From Bog-756 sp050011635 (GTDB taxonomy: Bacteria; Actinomycetota; Acidimicrobiia; Acidimicrobiales; RAAP-2), in contig JBEKIU010000008.1 of NCBI GenBank assembly GCA_050011635.1, positions 1 through 41,160 of the forward strand: a DNA stretch of 41,160 bases. Reading direction: 5' to 3'. Shown here in pieces: positions 16,609-24,535 of this stretch. How positions within the stretch are numbered: the stretch's first letter is position 1; every line of letters begins with the position of its first letter. Under the pieces are notes generated by a model. That model worked only from the letters and a program-made list of their open reading frames with translations, was not told the DNA's origin and did not search any database. The position numbers were made by a program, and so were the translations under genes.

Positions 16609-16749
16609 GGTGCTCCTCCACTTGTGGTTTGGACGTTCGATGCGTGCCGTCGGCGGTGACCGTGTCAGGGCAGACCGTCGCAGCCTCACGGTTACCCTAC
16701 CGGATCAGGACGGTCCGACCACCAGGAAATCCTCGGGTCGATCGACTGC

Positions 16750-17574
16750 TCACGCGGCATCGGATCCTGCTTCGGCCCGGTCGGTGCCCATGAGATCGAG
16801 GATGGTCGAGGCCGCCCCCTGGATGCGCGAGCCCGAGGCCTTGATGCCGGCCACGGCGTCCTCCCCTCCGCCGGCCCAGGACGCCACATAGCCAAAGGTG
16901 TACGAGCCGGAGTCCATCCCGAGGTGGTGGCAGACCACATAGGCAGTGGATTCCGCCTCCAATTCGGCCAGGCGGCGATCCCGATGATCGTGATGGAGCA
17001 GGGCGTGGGCGATCTCATGGGCGAGGGTCTTGACCTGCTGGGCCGGCGAGTTGCGGGACTCGACCCGGATCCGGCGGAGCTCGAACGAACAGTCACCGTT
17101 GACACCATCCGGCAGTTCCGTCGGCTCGACCGAATAGCCGAGGGAGCCCGCCGCGTCCGTCAACCGGCTGGAGCAGGTGACCGGTTCGGCGCCCACGAGC
17201 TGTCGGCACACGACGGGCAGCTCCTGACCTTCGGTCTGAGAGACGTCGAAGACGGGCACGGACTTGAACCCAACGATCATCCGGTCTTCCCCGGACTCGT
17301 TCTCCGCAGGCTTCTTCGTCCCCATGGGTGCGAGGATCCAGATGGCCTTCTCCCCTTTGCGCACGTTCCGCCCGAGCTTCAGCCAGGCGCGAAATCCAGC
17401 CACACGACTCGCCTCGGGATGCTGCGCGGCGATAAGTACTACGTTCCCGAAGCTGTACCGATGGAACCTGCTCTGAACGTCGAGATGCCGGACCCACTCG
17501 TCCGATGTCGTGAGCGCCGAGATTCCTTCGCTCAGCTGCACGAGTAGATCAGTCCGTCGTTCGGTCGGGCACAT
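16750..17574 (-). CDS. ArdC-like antirestriction/ImmA-type metallopeptidase
   Basis: A 274-residue protein. The N-terminal ~110 residues match the ArdC N-domain (single-strand DNA binding in plasmid ArdC): HLDVQSRFHRYSFGNVVLIA, then RVAGFRAWLKLGRNVRKGEK. A zinc-peptidase domain follows with HEIAH (about residues 186-190) and an acidic third-ligand region in LAELEAESTAYVVCHHLG. Plasmid ArdC proteins protect incoming DNA from restriction; chromosomal relatives are common on integrated elements, and actual peptidase action is unproven. The ATG at 17574 has GGAAAGGA upstream. It lies just before the tRNA-Ala, a usual integration target, which supports a mobile origin. No relaxase or integrase is in the window. 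Confidence 0.88.
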   Translation of the reverse strand: MCPTERRTDLLVQLSEGISALTTSDEWVRHLDVQSRFHRYSFGNVVLIAAQHPEASRVAGFRAWLKLGRNVRKGEKAIWILAPMGTKKPAENESGEDRMIVGFKSVPVFDVSQTEGQELPVVCRQLVGAEPVTCSSRLTDAAGSLGYSVEPTELPDGVNGDCSFELRRIRVESRNSPAQQVKTLAHEIAHALLHHDHRDRRLAELEAESTAYVVCHHLGMDSGSYTFGYVASWAGGGEDAVAGIKASGSRIQGAASTILDLMGTDRAEAGSDAA

Positions 17575-17943
17575 GGTCGATCCTTTCCACAATTGGGCCG
17601 GGGCGATGGGACCGCGTGAGGTCCCGGCCGACGGTCATCGTTCTGCGGGGCCCCGCCAAGGGGCGATCGGTGGCCGGCCTCATGGGGGATGAATCCCGCA
17701 ACAGCCGTGGCCTACCCGGCCCGGACCTCTGGGTGGTCCGTCGACAGGACCCTAGATCCGACGTGTGACTCCTCTGGAGCTGTCGGACGCGAGGATCGGA
17801 CGCCCGGACGAAGGAGCGGCGGGCGTGCCGTATATGCTTTCTGATCGACTCGTTCGGGCTTGCCGCCGGGCGGGGACGGGCTCTCGTCCGTGACAAGTGG
17901 ATCAACCCCAGTCGACCTGACCGGAACCTCGCTGGGGCGACAA
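17575..17943. other. Non-coding gap before tRNA-Ala
   Basis: 369 bases with no convincing gene. A short inverted repeat GGACC..GGTCC occurs near 17725-17745. A possible TATGCT -10 box lies near 17831, about 110 bp upstream of the tRNA. A frame reading through the tRNA is a shadow. Confidence 0.5.
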
Positions 17944-18020
17944 GGGGATGTAGCTCAGTTGGCTAGAGCACCTGCTTTGCAAGCAGGGGGTCACGGGTTC
18001 GAGTCCCGTCATCTCCACCA
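17944..18020 (+). tRNA. tRNA-Ala (TGC anticodon)
   Basis: A complete cloverleaf. The acceptor GGGGATG pairs with CATCTCC, the D-arm contains AGCTCAGTTGGCTAGAGC, the anticodon stem-loop is CCTGCTTTGCAAGCAGG with TGC in the loop, and the T-arm is GGGTTCGAGTCCC. The 3' CCA is encoded. It reads GCA and, by wobble, other Ala codons. Confidence 0.98.
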
Positions 18021-18325
18021 ATGTTGTAGGAATCACGACGTTTCCGTGTTCAGAGGCTGTATTTCATTGGCATTCGCCAACCAAGCCAAAGGGCGGTGTT
18101 CGAACCCCGGTCGGAGAGTCGCCGGTCTCGACCAATCCTGCCAGTGACCCGAAGCAAGTGCAGGTGCGGAAGCGCCGGGGATGTCCAAACCTTGTCACTG
18201 CTCGCGAAAGTTGCATGCGCCCGGACCGGCACTTCCGGGCGCCCCTAATCTGTGGTTATACGGGTGATCGGTGCTGCCGTCGAGTGGTGTTGTGCCTTGC
18301 ACAAACAGTTTATGTCTGACACAAT
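18021..18325. other. Gap between tRNA-Ala and the toxin-antitoxin pair, with a hairpin
   Basis: No gene seen. GCGCCCGGA (18217-18225) and TCCGGGCGC (18234-18242) form a perfect 9-bp stem with an 8-nt loop, terminator-like but without a T-run. A T-arm-like fragment near 18095-18115 does not fold as a tRNA. No direct repeat of the tRNA 3' end (att site) was found. Confidence 0.45.
18290..18304. promoter_or_regulatory. Palindromic operator of the toxin-antitoxin operon
   Basis: TTGTGC-CTT-GCACAA is a perfect 6-bp inverted repeat, 21 bp before the first start codon. A second small repeat TGTC-T-GACA follows at 18313-18321. Ribbon-helix-helix antitoxins bind such sites to repress their own operon. 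Confidence 0.5.
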
Positions 18326-18574
18326 ATGGGAGTGAAGCCGGTCCGGTTCACTCGGGGATCCCGGAAACACCGAGTCGGCAGAAAGTCCGCCTACCACGTG
18401 GTCGCCACGACCGATGCCACCATCACCACTGATCCGGACACAGGCGCGACCGTGCTCAGTTGGGTCGCTGACGATGAACGCGGTCGGGAACTCGAGATCG
18501 TGGCGATCGAGAAACCTGACTGCTATTTGGTCATCCACGTAATGCCTACGCACTACCGAAAGAAGGGTCGATGA
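18326..18574 (+). CDS. Putative toxin of a type II toxin-antitoxin pair
   Basis: An 82-residue basic protein. The end of the chain (GRELEIVAIEKPDCYLVIHV, then MPTHYRKK) matches small actinobacterial proteins with the pattern G-x-x-LE(I/V)V...VIH-(A/V)-MP-x-(R/Y), which resemble BrnT/RelE-size toxins and occur with ribbon-helix-helix partners. The ATG at 18326 gives a normal length. Its stop overlaps the antitoxin start by 4 bp (ATGA), so the two are co-translated, toxin first. The mode of action (for example ribonuclease) is not shown by any recognised catalytic motif; the call rests on family resemblance and gene order. Confidence 0.75.
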   Translation: MGVKPVRFTRGSRKHRVGRKSAYHVVATTDATITTDPDTGATVLSWVADDERGRELEIVAIEKPDCYLVIHVMPTHYRKKGR

Positions 18575-18879
18575 CACGCCGCAAGATCAAGCCCGGAGCG
18601 ATTGGGACCGATGTTGATCTCGACGCCGAGGAGGTCTATCTGGCCGATGGGAGGCGCCTGACCGAACAGGCCGCCGAGGAGATGGCGGAACGTGCTCTCG
18701 CCCGCCACCGGGGTCGGCCATCGGTGACGGGTGGGAATGCACGAACTCCCAGTCTCACCGTTCGTGTGCCACAAGAGACCAGAGCGGCGCTGGAGGAACT
18801 GGCCAGGGCGCAGGGCAAGCGTTTGGCTGACGTGAGTCGTGAGGCCCTGGACGAATACGTCTCTCGCCACGCCAGCTGA
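18571..18879 (+). CDS. Ribbon-helix-helix antitoxin
   Basis: A 102-residue protein. The C-terminal ~45 residues are a ribbon-helix-helix (CopG/Arc type): SLTVRVPQETRAALEELARA, then QGKRLADVSREALDEYVSRH. The N-terminal ~55 residues (LDAEEVYLADGRRLTEQAAE) are mostly helical and acidic, as expected of a toxin-binding arm. Having the DNA-binding part at the C-terminus is the reverse of most CopG-type antitoxins. It overlaps the toxin gene by 4 bp. A palindrome upstream of the operon is the likely self-binding site. The convergent gene at 18906 ends 27 bp away. Confidence 0.82.
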   Translation: MTRRKIKPGAIGTDVDLDAEEVYLADGRRLTEQAAEEMAERALARHRGRPSVTGGNARTPSLTVRVPQETRAALEELARAQGKRLADVSREALDEYVSRHAS

Positions 18880-18905
18880 TGGCAGCGCCCCAGTCAAGCT
18901 CAAGA

Positions 18906-19238
18906 TCAGGCAGTGACCAGGTCTCTGATCGCCTCAGCGTGGAGCCGGTCGACCACATCAGCGAGGGGCATCTCGATCTCACCTGCTTGCGTCTGGCGCA
19001 GGCGGTCCAATAGGTGGTCAATGATGGCCACGGGGACCTCTGTACCCGGGCGCCCAGCCAGCTGCGCTCGCCGAAGTCGAGCAAGCGAGGAAACGGCCTC
19101 GGCGTAGACCGTTAGCAGCTCTGTGTCGGCGGTTCGCCATGCATGCGGCTCGTTGATTGCATCGGCCAGAGCGGAACAGACATCGACGAGAACCCGCTGT
19201 GGTTGCTCGGTGCGCAGAACGATGATGCGTTCCGACAT
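18906..19238 (-). CDS. Hypothetical helical protein
   Basis: A 110-residue mostly helical, mildly acidic protein with no signal peptide or membrane helix; I do not recognise the family. It begins MSERIIVLRTEQPQRVLVDV. The C-terminal half (VPVAIIDHLLDRLRQTQAGE, ADVVDRLHAEAIRDLV) suggests a small helical bundle. The ATG at 19238 has GAAGGAGA at ideal spacing, so the start and the gene are well supported even without a family. It is convergent with the antitoxin gene. Confidence 0.7.
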   Translation of the reverse strand: MSERIIVLRTEQPQRVLVDVCSALADAINEPHAWRTADTELLTVYAEAVSSLARLRRAQLAGRPGTEVPVAIIDHLLDRLRQTQAGEIEMPLADVVDRLHAEAIRDLVTA

Positions 19239-19393
19239 ATCGGTGTCTCCTTCTGTTTCACACTTCAGCTTCGGCGAGCGTAGCCGTCGGATCACTCCTC
19301 CATCCGGTGCCGACGTGCGGGTGACCCCGACCACCGGGTAAGCATCGCGCACGGGCATCGATCCCAGCCTCCACCCCACGCGGAGGCGCAGTA

Positions 19394-20674
19394 CTAAGAA
19401 GGCGGCCGGTTCTGGTCCGCCCGGCGCACCAGTACGGCGCGTTCACCTGCATTCGCCGAACGTGCCGCCGCCTCGGTGAACGCGGCCATCGCCTGATCGT
19501 GCCGACCAGCCCGCTCGAGCAGGTCTCCACGCACGCTCGGCACCAACGGTGACTCGCCGAGGGCGTCGTCGCGTACCTCTTCCAGGACGGCAAGACCGGC
19601 GTCGGCACCGAACGCCCGACCGTGGGCGACGGCCCGGTTGACCTCAACGACCGGCCCGGGCGCGGTGCGGGACAGGACGTCGTAGAGAGCCGCGATCCGG
19701 TGCCAGTCCGTCTCCTCCGCGCGCTCAGCGCGCCCGTGCTGTGCCGCGATCAGGGCCTGCAGGAAGTAACGCCCGACCGAGGCCCCGGTCGCGGCCAACT
19801 CCTCCGCTCGCCCCAGGGCCGCCAGGCCTCGCCGGACGCGCACCTGATCCCAGAGGCTACGGTCCTGCTCCTCCAGCAGGACCGGGATCCCGTGCTCGTC
19901 GAGGCGGGCCGGCATCCGCGAGCCCTGGATCTCGAGGAGGGCCTCCAGAGCGAACACTTCGGGTTCGTCGGGAGTGAGGTCGACCAGCATCCGCGCCAGC
20001 CGGATTGCCTCGTCCACGAGGTCTTGGCGCATCCAGTCCTCACCCGTGGTGGCCGTGTACCCCTCGTTGAAGATCAGGTAGATGACCGCCATCACGTCGT
20101 CGAGCCGCTCGGTCCGTTCCGCTCCCACCGGCAGCTCGAACTCGGCATGGGCCTCCGACAGCGTCTTCTTCGCCCGGGAGATCCGTTGCCCCATGGTGGA
20201 CTCGGTGACGAGGAATCCTCGGGCGATCTCGGCGGTGGTGAGGCCGCCGACGAGCCGCAGGGTCAGCGCCGCCCGTGACTCTGGCGTCAGCACCGGATTG
20301 CAGGACAGGAATACGAGGCGGAGGACGTCGTCCTCGATGTAGTCGACCTGACTTTCGACGTCGGGCACCGCCGTCGCTTGCCTGTCGCTGGCATGTCCCA
20401 GCTCGGCGACCTTGCGGCGCATGGTTTCGGTGCGCCGGAAGTGGTCGATGGCTCGGCGCTTCGCCACGGTCATGAGCCATGCGATCGGATTATCCGGCAC
20501 GCCCGTCTCCGGCCACTGCTCGAGCGCGGCGACCAGGGCGTCCTGGGCCAGGTCCTCGGCGAGGCTCACGTCGCGAGTCATCCGTGTGAGGGCTGCTACG
20601 AGCCGGGCGGACTCGGCCCGCCAGGCGGCACAGACGGCCACATTGGGGTCGTTGGGACGGGTCCGGGCCGGCAC
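19394..20674 (-). CDS. ECF42-type RNA polymerase sigma factor
   Basis: A 426-residue sigma factor with a long C-terminal extension. Region 2 shows DVSLAEDLAQDALVAALEQW and PIAWLMTVAKRRAIDHFRR; region 4 shows ALTLRLVGGLTTAEIARGFL and MGQRISRAKKTL. The following DUF6596/TPR-like part (VIYLIFNEGYTATTGEDWMR onward) is the hallmark of the ECF42 group, where it replaces an anti-sigma factor as the control element. The GTG at 20674 is chosen because TACGCT lies 6 nt upstream; a GTG one codon earlier is possible. It follows the YCII/DGPF gene by about 86 bp, the standard partner of ECF42 factors. Confidence 0.93.
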   Translation of the reverse strand: MPARTRPNDPNVAVCAAWRAESARLVAALTRMTRDVSLAEDLAQDALVAALEQWPETGVPDNPIAWLMTVAKRRAIDHFRRTETMRRKVAELGHASDRQATAVPDVESQVDYIEDDVLRLVFLSCNPVLTPESRAALTLRLVGGLTTAEIARGFLVTESTMGQRISRAKKTLSEAHAEFELPVGAERTERLDDVMAVIYLIFNEGYTATTGEDWMRQDLVDEAIRLARMLVDLTPDEPEVFALEALLEIQGSRMPARLDEHGIPVLLEEQDRSLWDQVRVRRGLAALGRAEELAATGASVGRYFLQALIAAQHGRAERAEETDWHRIAALYDVLSRTAPGPVVEVNRAVAHGRAFGADAGLAVLEEVRDDALGESPLVPSVRGDLLERAGRHDQAMAAFTEAAARSANAGERAVLVRRADQNRPPS

Positions 20675-20680
20675 CACCTC

Positions 20681-20686
20681 AGCGTA
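20681..20686 (-). promoter_or_regulatory. -10 box of the ECF42 gene
   Basis: TACGCT on the minus strand, 6 nt before the GTG at 20674; the same hexamer and spacing serve the genes at 5126 and 33953. Confidence 0.45.
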
Positions 20687-20760
20687 GTGATACCGGCTCA
20701 GACCTCCCGCCCTTCCGCCTACTGCCGCCGCTGGCAGGCTGAGCTCGGACGGATGCGGCG

Positions 20761-21135
20761 TCAGGCGTCGGCCGCCTCCGGGCCGGTCGAGATCTGGCGC
20801 AGAGTGGAGATCACCGTGACGTCGGGCCAATGCTTGGCATGGAGCTCGGCGAAGGACCGCTGGTCCTCGGCGGCCTCCTCGAGACTGGGGTATTCCATGA
20901 TGGCCCAACCGCCGACGACCTCCTTGGCCTCGGAGTATGGCCCGTCGACACGGGTGACCTCGCCCTGGCGGACGACGTAGTTCACCGCGTCCTCCGTCCC
21001 GTAGAGACCGCCACCGTCGAGGAAGATCCCCTTGCTGGCCCGCTCACCGATGTACTCGTCCATCGCGTCGAACAACGCCTGTGGCGGTGTCCCGACACCC
21101 TCTTCCATCCTCACGAATCCCATGAATCGGGGCAT
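20761..21135 (-). CDS. YCII/DGPF-domain partner of the ECF42 sigma factor
   Basis: A 124-residue YCII-like protein. It opens MPRFMGFVRMEEG and contains LDGGGLYGTEDAVNYVVRQG and VDGPYSEAKEVVGGWAIMEY, the DGPF motif region, here with Tyr in place of Phe. YCII proteins have a ferredoxin-like fold; DGPF members are found next to ECF42 sigma factors and often belong to their regulon, but their biochemical job is not established. The ATG at 21135 has AAAGGAGTG upstream, fixing the start. Confidence 0.92.
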   Translation of the reverse strand: MPRFMGFVRMEEGVGTPPQALFDAMDEYIGERASKGIFLDGGGLYGTEDAVNYVVRQGEVTRVDGPYSEAKEVVGGWAIMEYPSLEEAAEDQRSFAELHAKHWPDVTVISTLRQISTGPEAADA

Positions 21136-21407
21136 GTCGATCACTCCTTTTGGTTTGTGGTTGATGAACTTCTCGCTAATGAGTCGAACGGGGATGCCAT
21201 TCTTCGACATCGATCACCGAATTTCTTCGGATCCACAGTACGAGCACGGCCGAACGGGTGTGTCGGCTTCCCGACCGTCTGGCAGGAGGTGCGCCGTCGT
21301 GGAAGCAGGTGCTTGCCTGCGCTCTTGCAGGCCTCGCTCCCACGGCCACCAGGCGAAGACTCATCGGCGGGTGTCCCGTATCACCGGGAGGGTGAGATAC
21401 TGCGAGC

Positions 21408-21593
21408 ATGGGTTCTTCAGGTCAGCGCTCCCGCAAGAAACGCCATCAAGCAGACAACCGGCGGACTGATCCAGGGGGCCGTTCGCCGATGGTTCCCACG
21501 TACTCGCCGCTCACCCCTGAGGGTCAGATTGAGGGCGCTGGTCGGTTTGCCGAGGGTCTGAAGCGAATGTTCAATCGGCGACGACGGAAGTAA
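21408..21593 (+). CDS. Small basic hypothetical protein
   Basis: A 61-residue Arg/Lys-rich protein ending FAEGLKRMFNRRRRK. No family recognised. Support is modest: GATACT lies 6 nt before the ATG (leaderless spacing as elsewhere in the window), and the frame runs up to a dispersed repeat just after its stop. It could be a nucleic-acid-binding peptide or a chance frame. The 270 bases upstream, back to the YCII gene, hold no clearer gene. Confidence 0.4.
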   Translation: MGSSGQRSRKKRHQADNRRTDPGGRSPMVPTYSPLTPEGQIEGAGRFAEGLKRMFNRRRRK

Positions 21594-21602
21594 CTCGGCC
21601 TG

Positions 21603-21655
21603 CCCCGCAACACCGGGACCGGGCCGGTTATTGACCTTGGCTTATCGCCACTTCC
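21603..21655. repeat. Dispersed repeat, copy A
   Basis: About 48 bp align without gaps to 23739-23786 with 8 mismatches (about 83%). The shared core reads GGTTAT-Y-GACC-K-TGGCT-K-ATCG. It lies 9 bp after the stop of the small basic gene. Weaker relatives occur near 22740, 24505 and, inverted, near 26136. Confidence 0.55.
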
Positions 21656-21674
21656 TAACGTGTGGATACCCGAC

Positions 21675-22142
21675 TCAGCCCAGTTGCTCAAGCCGACTGA
21701 CTACGTCGCCGAGCGGCGCAGAGGCGTCGATCTCGATCGTCGCCGACGCACGAATCAGAGGCTCCACCTCTGCGACGTGACGAAGAATCATCTCCCGCTC
21801 AGCGGGCGTCTTCCCGTACGGGTTGTCAGTGCGCGCTGCGATCCTTGTGAAGAGAAGGTCGGCCGGTGCGCTGAGCAGTACGACGTGGTCGAACCTTCCA
21901 TAGAAACGTCCTTGGTTCGTCTTGCAGCCAGCAACGAAGAGGCCCCCACCGACGTGACTCCGGAGCAGGTCGCTCATTGCGTCCTCCCGCCAAATCCAGT
22001 CCGGGGAACCATCAGGCAAAGTGACCCAGCAGCTCCACTCGTCAGTGTCGGTGTCCACTGTCCGGTGTCCCCGTTCCGCGAGGAGCCGGAGTGCGGAAGA
22101 TTTTCCGGTCCCTGACATCCCAGTGATGAGGATTTTTGACAT
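21675..22142 (-). CDS. P-loop NTPase/kinase-like protein
   Basis: A 155-residue protein with a P-loop at the very N-terminus: MSKILITGMSGTGKSSALRL. The size and layout resemble shikimate-kinase/adenylate-kinase-like small P-loop enzymes, with VDTDTDEW as a possible substrate-side acidic motif and ARTDNPYGKTPAEREMILRH as a lid-like helix. The substrate is unknown. The ATG at 22142 is chosen because the P-loop begins there and TACCCT lies 6 nt upstream; sequence before it is unlike the family. The gene at 22253 is divergent. Confidence 0.85.
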   Translation of the reverse strand: MSKILITGMSGTGKSSALRLLAERGHRTVDTDTDEWSCWVTLPDGSPDWIWREDAMSDLLRSHVGGGLFVAGCKTNQGRFYGRFDHVVLLSAPADLLFTRIAARTDNPYGKTPAEREMILRHVAEVEPLIRASATIEIDASAPLGDVVSRLEQLG

Positions 22143-22148
22143 GGTGCG

Positions 22149-22154
22149 AGGGTA
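22149..22154 (-). promoter_or_regulatory. -10 box of the P-loop gene
   Basis: TACCCT on the minus strand, 6 nt before the ATG at 22142; predicts a leaderless transcript. Confidence 0.45.
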
Positions 22155-22252
22155 GCGAATCGGGACGCCGACCATCTTCAGGCACCGAAGGCCTGCCCCC
22201 GGGCGCCGGTTGATGACGCATCTTCGATCCAACACGACATACTTGTTCTCGG

Positions 22253-22711
22253 ATGATCGAACGCGATGATGGAGGGTTTGACCTCGACGAGCTGGAGGGG
22301 ACATCACTGACTGCCATCTGCCTTATGGGCCTTGTCAGACTTGAGTTTGACGAGCGGTTAGGGGTCCGACTCGGACCCGAAGCTGAAATCAGGGTCGATC
22401 TCATGCGTGATTTCACCGTCCGATCTGGGGAAGATCGAAGCGGTATTTTGGTAAAGTTTGAGCCGTGGACTGAGAACTGGTCGCCGCTGGGCATGACCGA
22501 GCTGGCCTCGCTCTTTCGGGCCGTTGTTGTCTCAGCCGGAGCTGATTCAGACGGAACTCTCAAGATTGCATTCCGGGGTGGGTCCGACATCGAAGTACCG
22601 CCCGACGTTCAATACCAGGGGTGGAAGATTACGGGCGCTGGCCAATGGTTAGACCAATGGGGACCCAATCTGAACTACTTTCCGGGCCGGGGCACCGAAT
22701 CCAACCCATAG
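22253..22711 (+). CDS. DUF6188-like hypothetical protein
   Basis: A 152-residue protein of unknown function that resembles the small actinobacterial DUF6188 family: an N-terminal strand-rich domain (ICLMGLVRLEFDERLGVRLG, EIRVDLMRDF) and a C-terminal DGTLKIAFRGGSDIEVPPDV stretch followed by a YQGWKITG motif. No signal peptide. The assignment is by general resemblance and is moderate. It stands alone and is followed by a clear hairpin. Confidence 0.7.
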   Translation: MIERDDGGFDLDELEGTSLTAICLMGLVRLEFDERLGVRLGPEAEIRVDLMRDFTVRSGEDRSGILVKFEPWTENWSPLGMTELASLFRAVVVSAGADSDGTLKIAFRGGSDIEVPPDVQYQGWKITGAGQWLDQWGPNLNYFPGRGTESNP

Positions 22712-22717
22712 CCGATT

Positions 22718-22746
22718 GCCGGTGATCGGTATCACCTATCACCGGC
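22718..22746 (+). terminator. Hairpin after the DUF6188-like gene
   Basis: GCCGGTGAT (22718-22726) and ATCACCGGC (22738-22746) form a perfect 9-bp stem with an 11-nt loop, 7 bp after the stop. No T-run, as is common in high-GC actinobacteria. Confidence 0.55.
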
Positions 22747-22805
22747 TCTGGGATCGCTATTGACCGGCGTGGCCTGCGACCGCCGGGTAAACGTCAGGCC
22801 CGCGA

Positions 22806-22811
22806 TACTGT
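22806..22811 (+). promoter_or_regulatory. -10 box of the AraC gene
   Basis: TACTGT lies 6 nt before the GTG at 22818 and supports that start. Confidence 0.45.
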
Positions 22812-22817
22812 ACGGAT

Positions 22818-23255
22818 GTGGCCACCGTCCCTCGTGCTCGCCACCTTCTCCGGGCCAAAGATCTGATCGACTCTAGATACTTTGAGTCACTTGGCATTCC
22901 GGTCCTCGCGGGTGCTGCTCGACTGTCCCCGGCCCACTTTCGTCGCGAGTTCCGTCGGACGTTTGGTGAGACTCCCCATCACTACCTACTGACGCGTCGC
23001 CTGGAACGAGCTGCGGCACTGCTTCGCGACACGGATCGCAAGGTCGCAGACATCTGCATGAGTGTTGGACTCAGCAGCGTGGGCTCGTTCACCACCTCCT
23101 TCTCCCGTTACTTTGGATGCTCCCCAACTGTGTACCGAGCGAAGTTCCCTCCAGTCACCGACCGGGCTCGGATACCGGCCTGCGTGATGCAGGCCTGGGG
23201 GCGTCCACAAGAGAATGAACGTTTCCGAGAAGACGGCGCCAAGCAAACTGTCTAA
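22818..23255 (+). CDS. AraC-family transcriptional regulator (HTH domain only)
   Basis: A 145-residue protein made almost entirely of the AraC/XylS double helix-turn-helix: first HTH at LAGAARLSPAHFRREFRRTF (about 35-55), then VADICMSVGLSSVGSFTTSF and the FSRYFGCSPTVYR signature. There is no sensor domain, so it resembles the short MarA/SoxS-type members. The GTG at 22818 is supported by its -10 box. The VOC gene starts 34 bp downstream with its own ribosome binding site and is probably co-transcribed; AraC-VOC pairs of this kind are common in actinobacteria. Confidence 0.9.
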   Translation: MATVPRARHLLRAKDLIDSRYFESLGIPVLAGAARLSPAHFRREFRRTFGETPHHYLLTRRLERAAALLRDTDRKVADICMSVGLSSVGSFTTSFSRYFGCSPTVYRAKFPPVTDRARIPACVMQAWGRPQENERFREDGAKQTV

Positions 23256-23289
23256 CGTCATCCCCAAGATCAACAACGGAGGAATGACA

Positions 23290-23703
23290 ATGCTGGGTGG
23301 GCTGACACACGCCACGATATGGGTCCATGATCAGGACGAGGCGCTTGACTTCTATACGAAGGTACTCGGCATGGAAGTGCGCGAAGACGTCACGATCGCA
23401 GAGATGGGTGACTACCGCTGGCTGACGGTTGGTCCAACGAGTCAGCCCGATATGTCGTTCATTCTGACGGTCCCGGGTCCACCGGTGATCGACGGTGAGC
23501 TGGCCAGACAGCTGCGAGACTTCATCGCCCAAGGCGTAATTGGCAACTACCACTTCGCAACAGACGATTGCCAGGCGACCTTTCTGGACTTAAAAAAGCG
23601 CGGCGTCGAGTTCATCATGGAGCCCACGGAGATGCCGTATGGAATCGATGCCCAGTTCCATGACCCGTCTGGAAACAAGCTGCGGTTCACGCAGTCAAAT
23701 TAA
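23290..23703 (+). CDS. VOC/glyoxalase-superfamily protein
   Basis: A 137-residue vicinal-oxygen-chelate protein with the paired beta-alpha-beta-beta-beta fold: THATIWVHDQDEALDFYTKV, LGMEVREDV, then ATFLDLKKRGVEFIMEPTEM and FHDPSGNKLRFTQ. Members include glyoxalases, dioxygenases and antibiotic-binding proteins; the substrate cannot be told. Metal ligands are plausible at the H in the first strand and the E/H residues of the second half. The ATG at 23290 is preferred to one at 23284 because GGAGG lies 7 nt before it. Confidence 0.9.
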   Translation: MLGGLTHATIWVHDQDEALDFYTKVLGMEVREDVTIAEMGDYRWLTVGPTSQPDMSFILTVPGPPVIDGELARQLRDFIAQGVIGNYHFATDDCQATFLDLKKRGVEFIMEPTEMPYGIDAQFHDPSGNKLRFTQSN

Positions 23704-23738
23704 GGGGGAACCTCCCCGCGGTATTACCTACGGAGTAT

Positions 23739-23795
23739 CCCCGAAACGCCGGGAGCGGGTCGGTTATCGACCGTGGCTGATCGGCATGCACTTCC
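23739..23795. repeat. Dispersed repeat, copy B
   Basis: The best match to copy A (21603-21655). After the 48-bp core it continues to CACTTCC, also seen in copy A. The 13-mer GCACTTCCGGGCG recurs near 18229. It lies 35 bp after the VOC gene. Confidence 0.55.
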
Positions 23796-23982
23796 GGGCG
23801 ATCACTAGCGTCCCGAACATCGAGTATGTGGGGACAGTCTCAGCGACCTGAGTTCCTGCAAGAGGATCCTCAATCGGTGAACGCCCCACTCCCACGTATC
23901 TACCGGGGCGTGTGGAACGATGGGCCCACCTACCCGGCATCGCTGGGTTTGCTCGCACGAACGTGAACGATCGGAGAGCGCC

Positions 23983-24498
23983 ATGGCTGAGCCAGTGCCG
24001 GTGACCGAGCTGGGCGCTTCCTTCAGCAGCCCGGATGCCATACCGACGGAGTGGTCTCAGGCTCGGGACGAGCTGACGGGCGCTGAGCTGTATTGGCTTT
24101 CGACCGTTCGACCTGATGGCCGTCCGCATGTCACTCCCCTGTTGGGGATCTGGCTCGAAGGGGCTCTGTACTTCTGTACCGGACCAAACGAACGGAAAGC
24201 CAAGAACCTCCTAACAAATCATCATTGCGTCCTTAGTACGGGACAGAGCACCCTGGACGGTCTCGATCTCGTGATTGAAGGTACGGCCGAAGGAGTGAGC
24301 GACCCTTCCGAGCTCGGACGTGTCGCCAACAGCTACGAGTCGAAGTACGGACCGCATTTCGTCGCACCGGACGGAACATGGTCCGGCTTGGGGGACGCCA
24401 TTCGGCGAGCAGAGGTGCTCGTCTATCGGGTTGCACCCGAGACCGGGTTTGGATTTGGCAAGGGAGAGAACTTCAGCCAAACGCGCTGGAGTTTCTAG
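23983..24498 (+). CDS. Pyridoxamine 5'-phosphate oxidase-family protein (F420/FMN split barrel)
   Basis: A 171-residue split-barrel flavoprotein-like protein. Typical segments are LYWLSTVRPDGRPHVTPLLG, ALYFCTGPNERKAKNLLTNH and LDLVIEGTAEGVSDPSEL. Such proteins bind FMN or F420 and reduce diverse substrates; in actinobacteria the F420-using branch is frequent. The ATG at 23983 has CGGAGAG upstream. It is a single-gene unit; the VOC gene at 24536-24919 faces it on the other strand, 37 bp away. Confidence 0.9.
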   Translation: MAEPVPVTELGASFSSPDAIPTEWSQARDELTGAELYWLSTVRPDGRPHVTPLLGIWLEGALYFCTGPNERKAKNLLTNHHCVLSTGQSTLDGLDLVIEGTAEGVSDPSELGRVANSYESKYGPHFVAPDGTWSGLGDAIRRAEVLVYRVAPETGFGFGKGENFSQTRWSF

Positions 24499-24535
24499 GT
24501 GGCTTGCCCCGTTTGCCGGGTCGACGGGTAGGTCG

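Noticed and set aside
18090..18135. Possible tRNA remnant with GTTCGAACCCC
   Set aside because: The surrounding bases do not form a T-stem or acceptor stem and there is no other arm.
17860..18147. Plus-strand open frame across the tRNA
   Set aside because: The middle of the translation is the well-known artefact of a tRNA gene read as protein; the cloverleaf is perfect.
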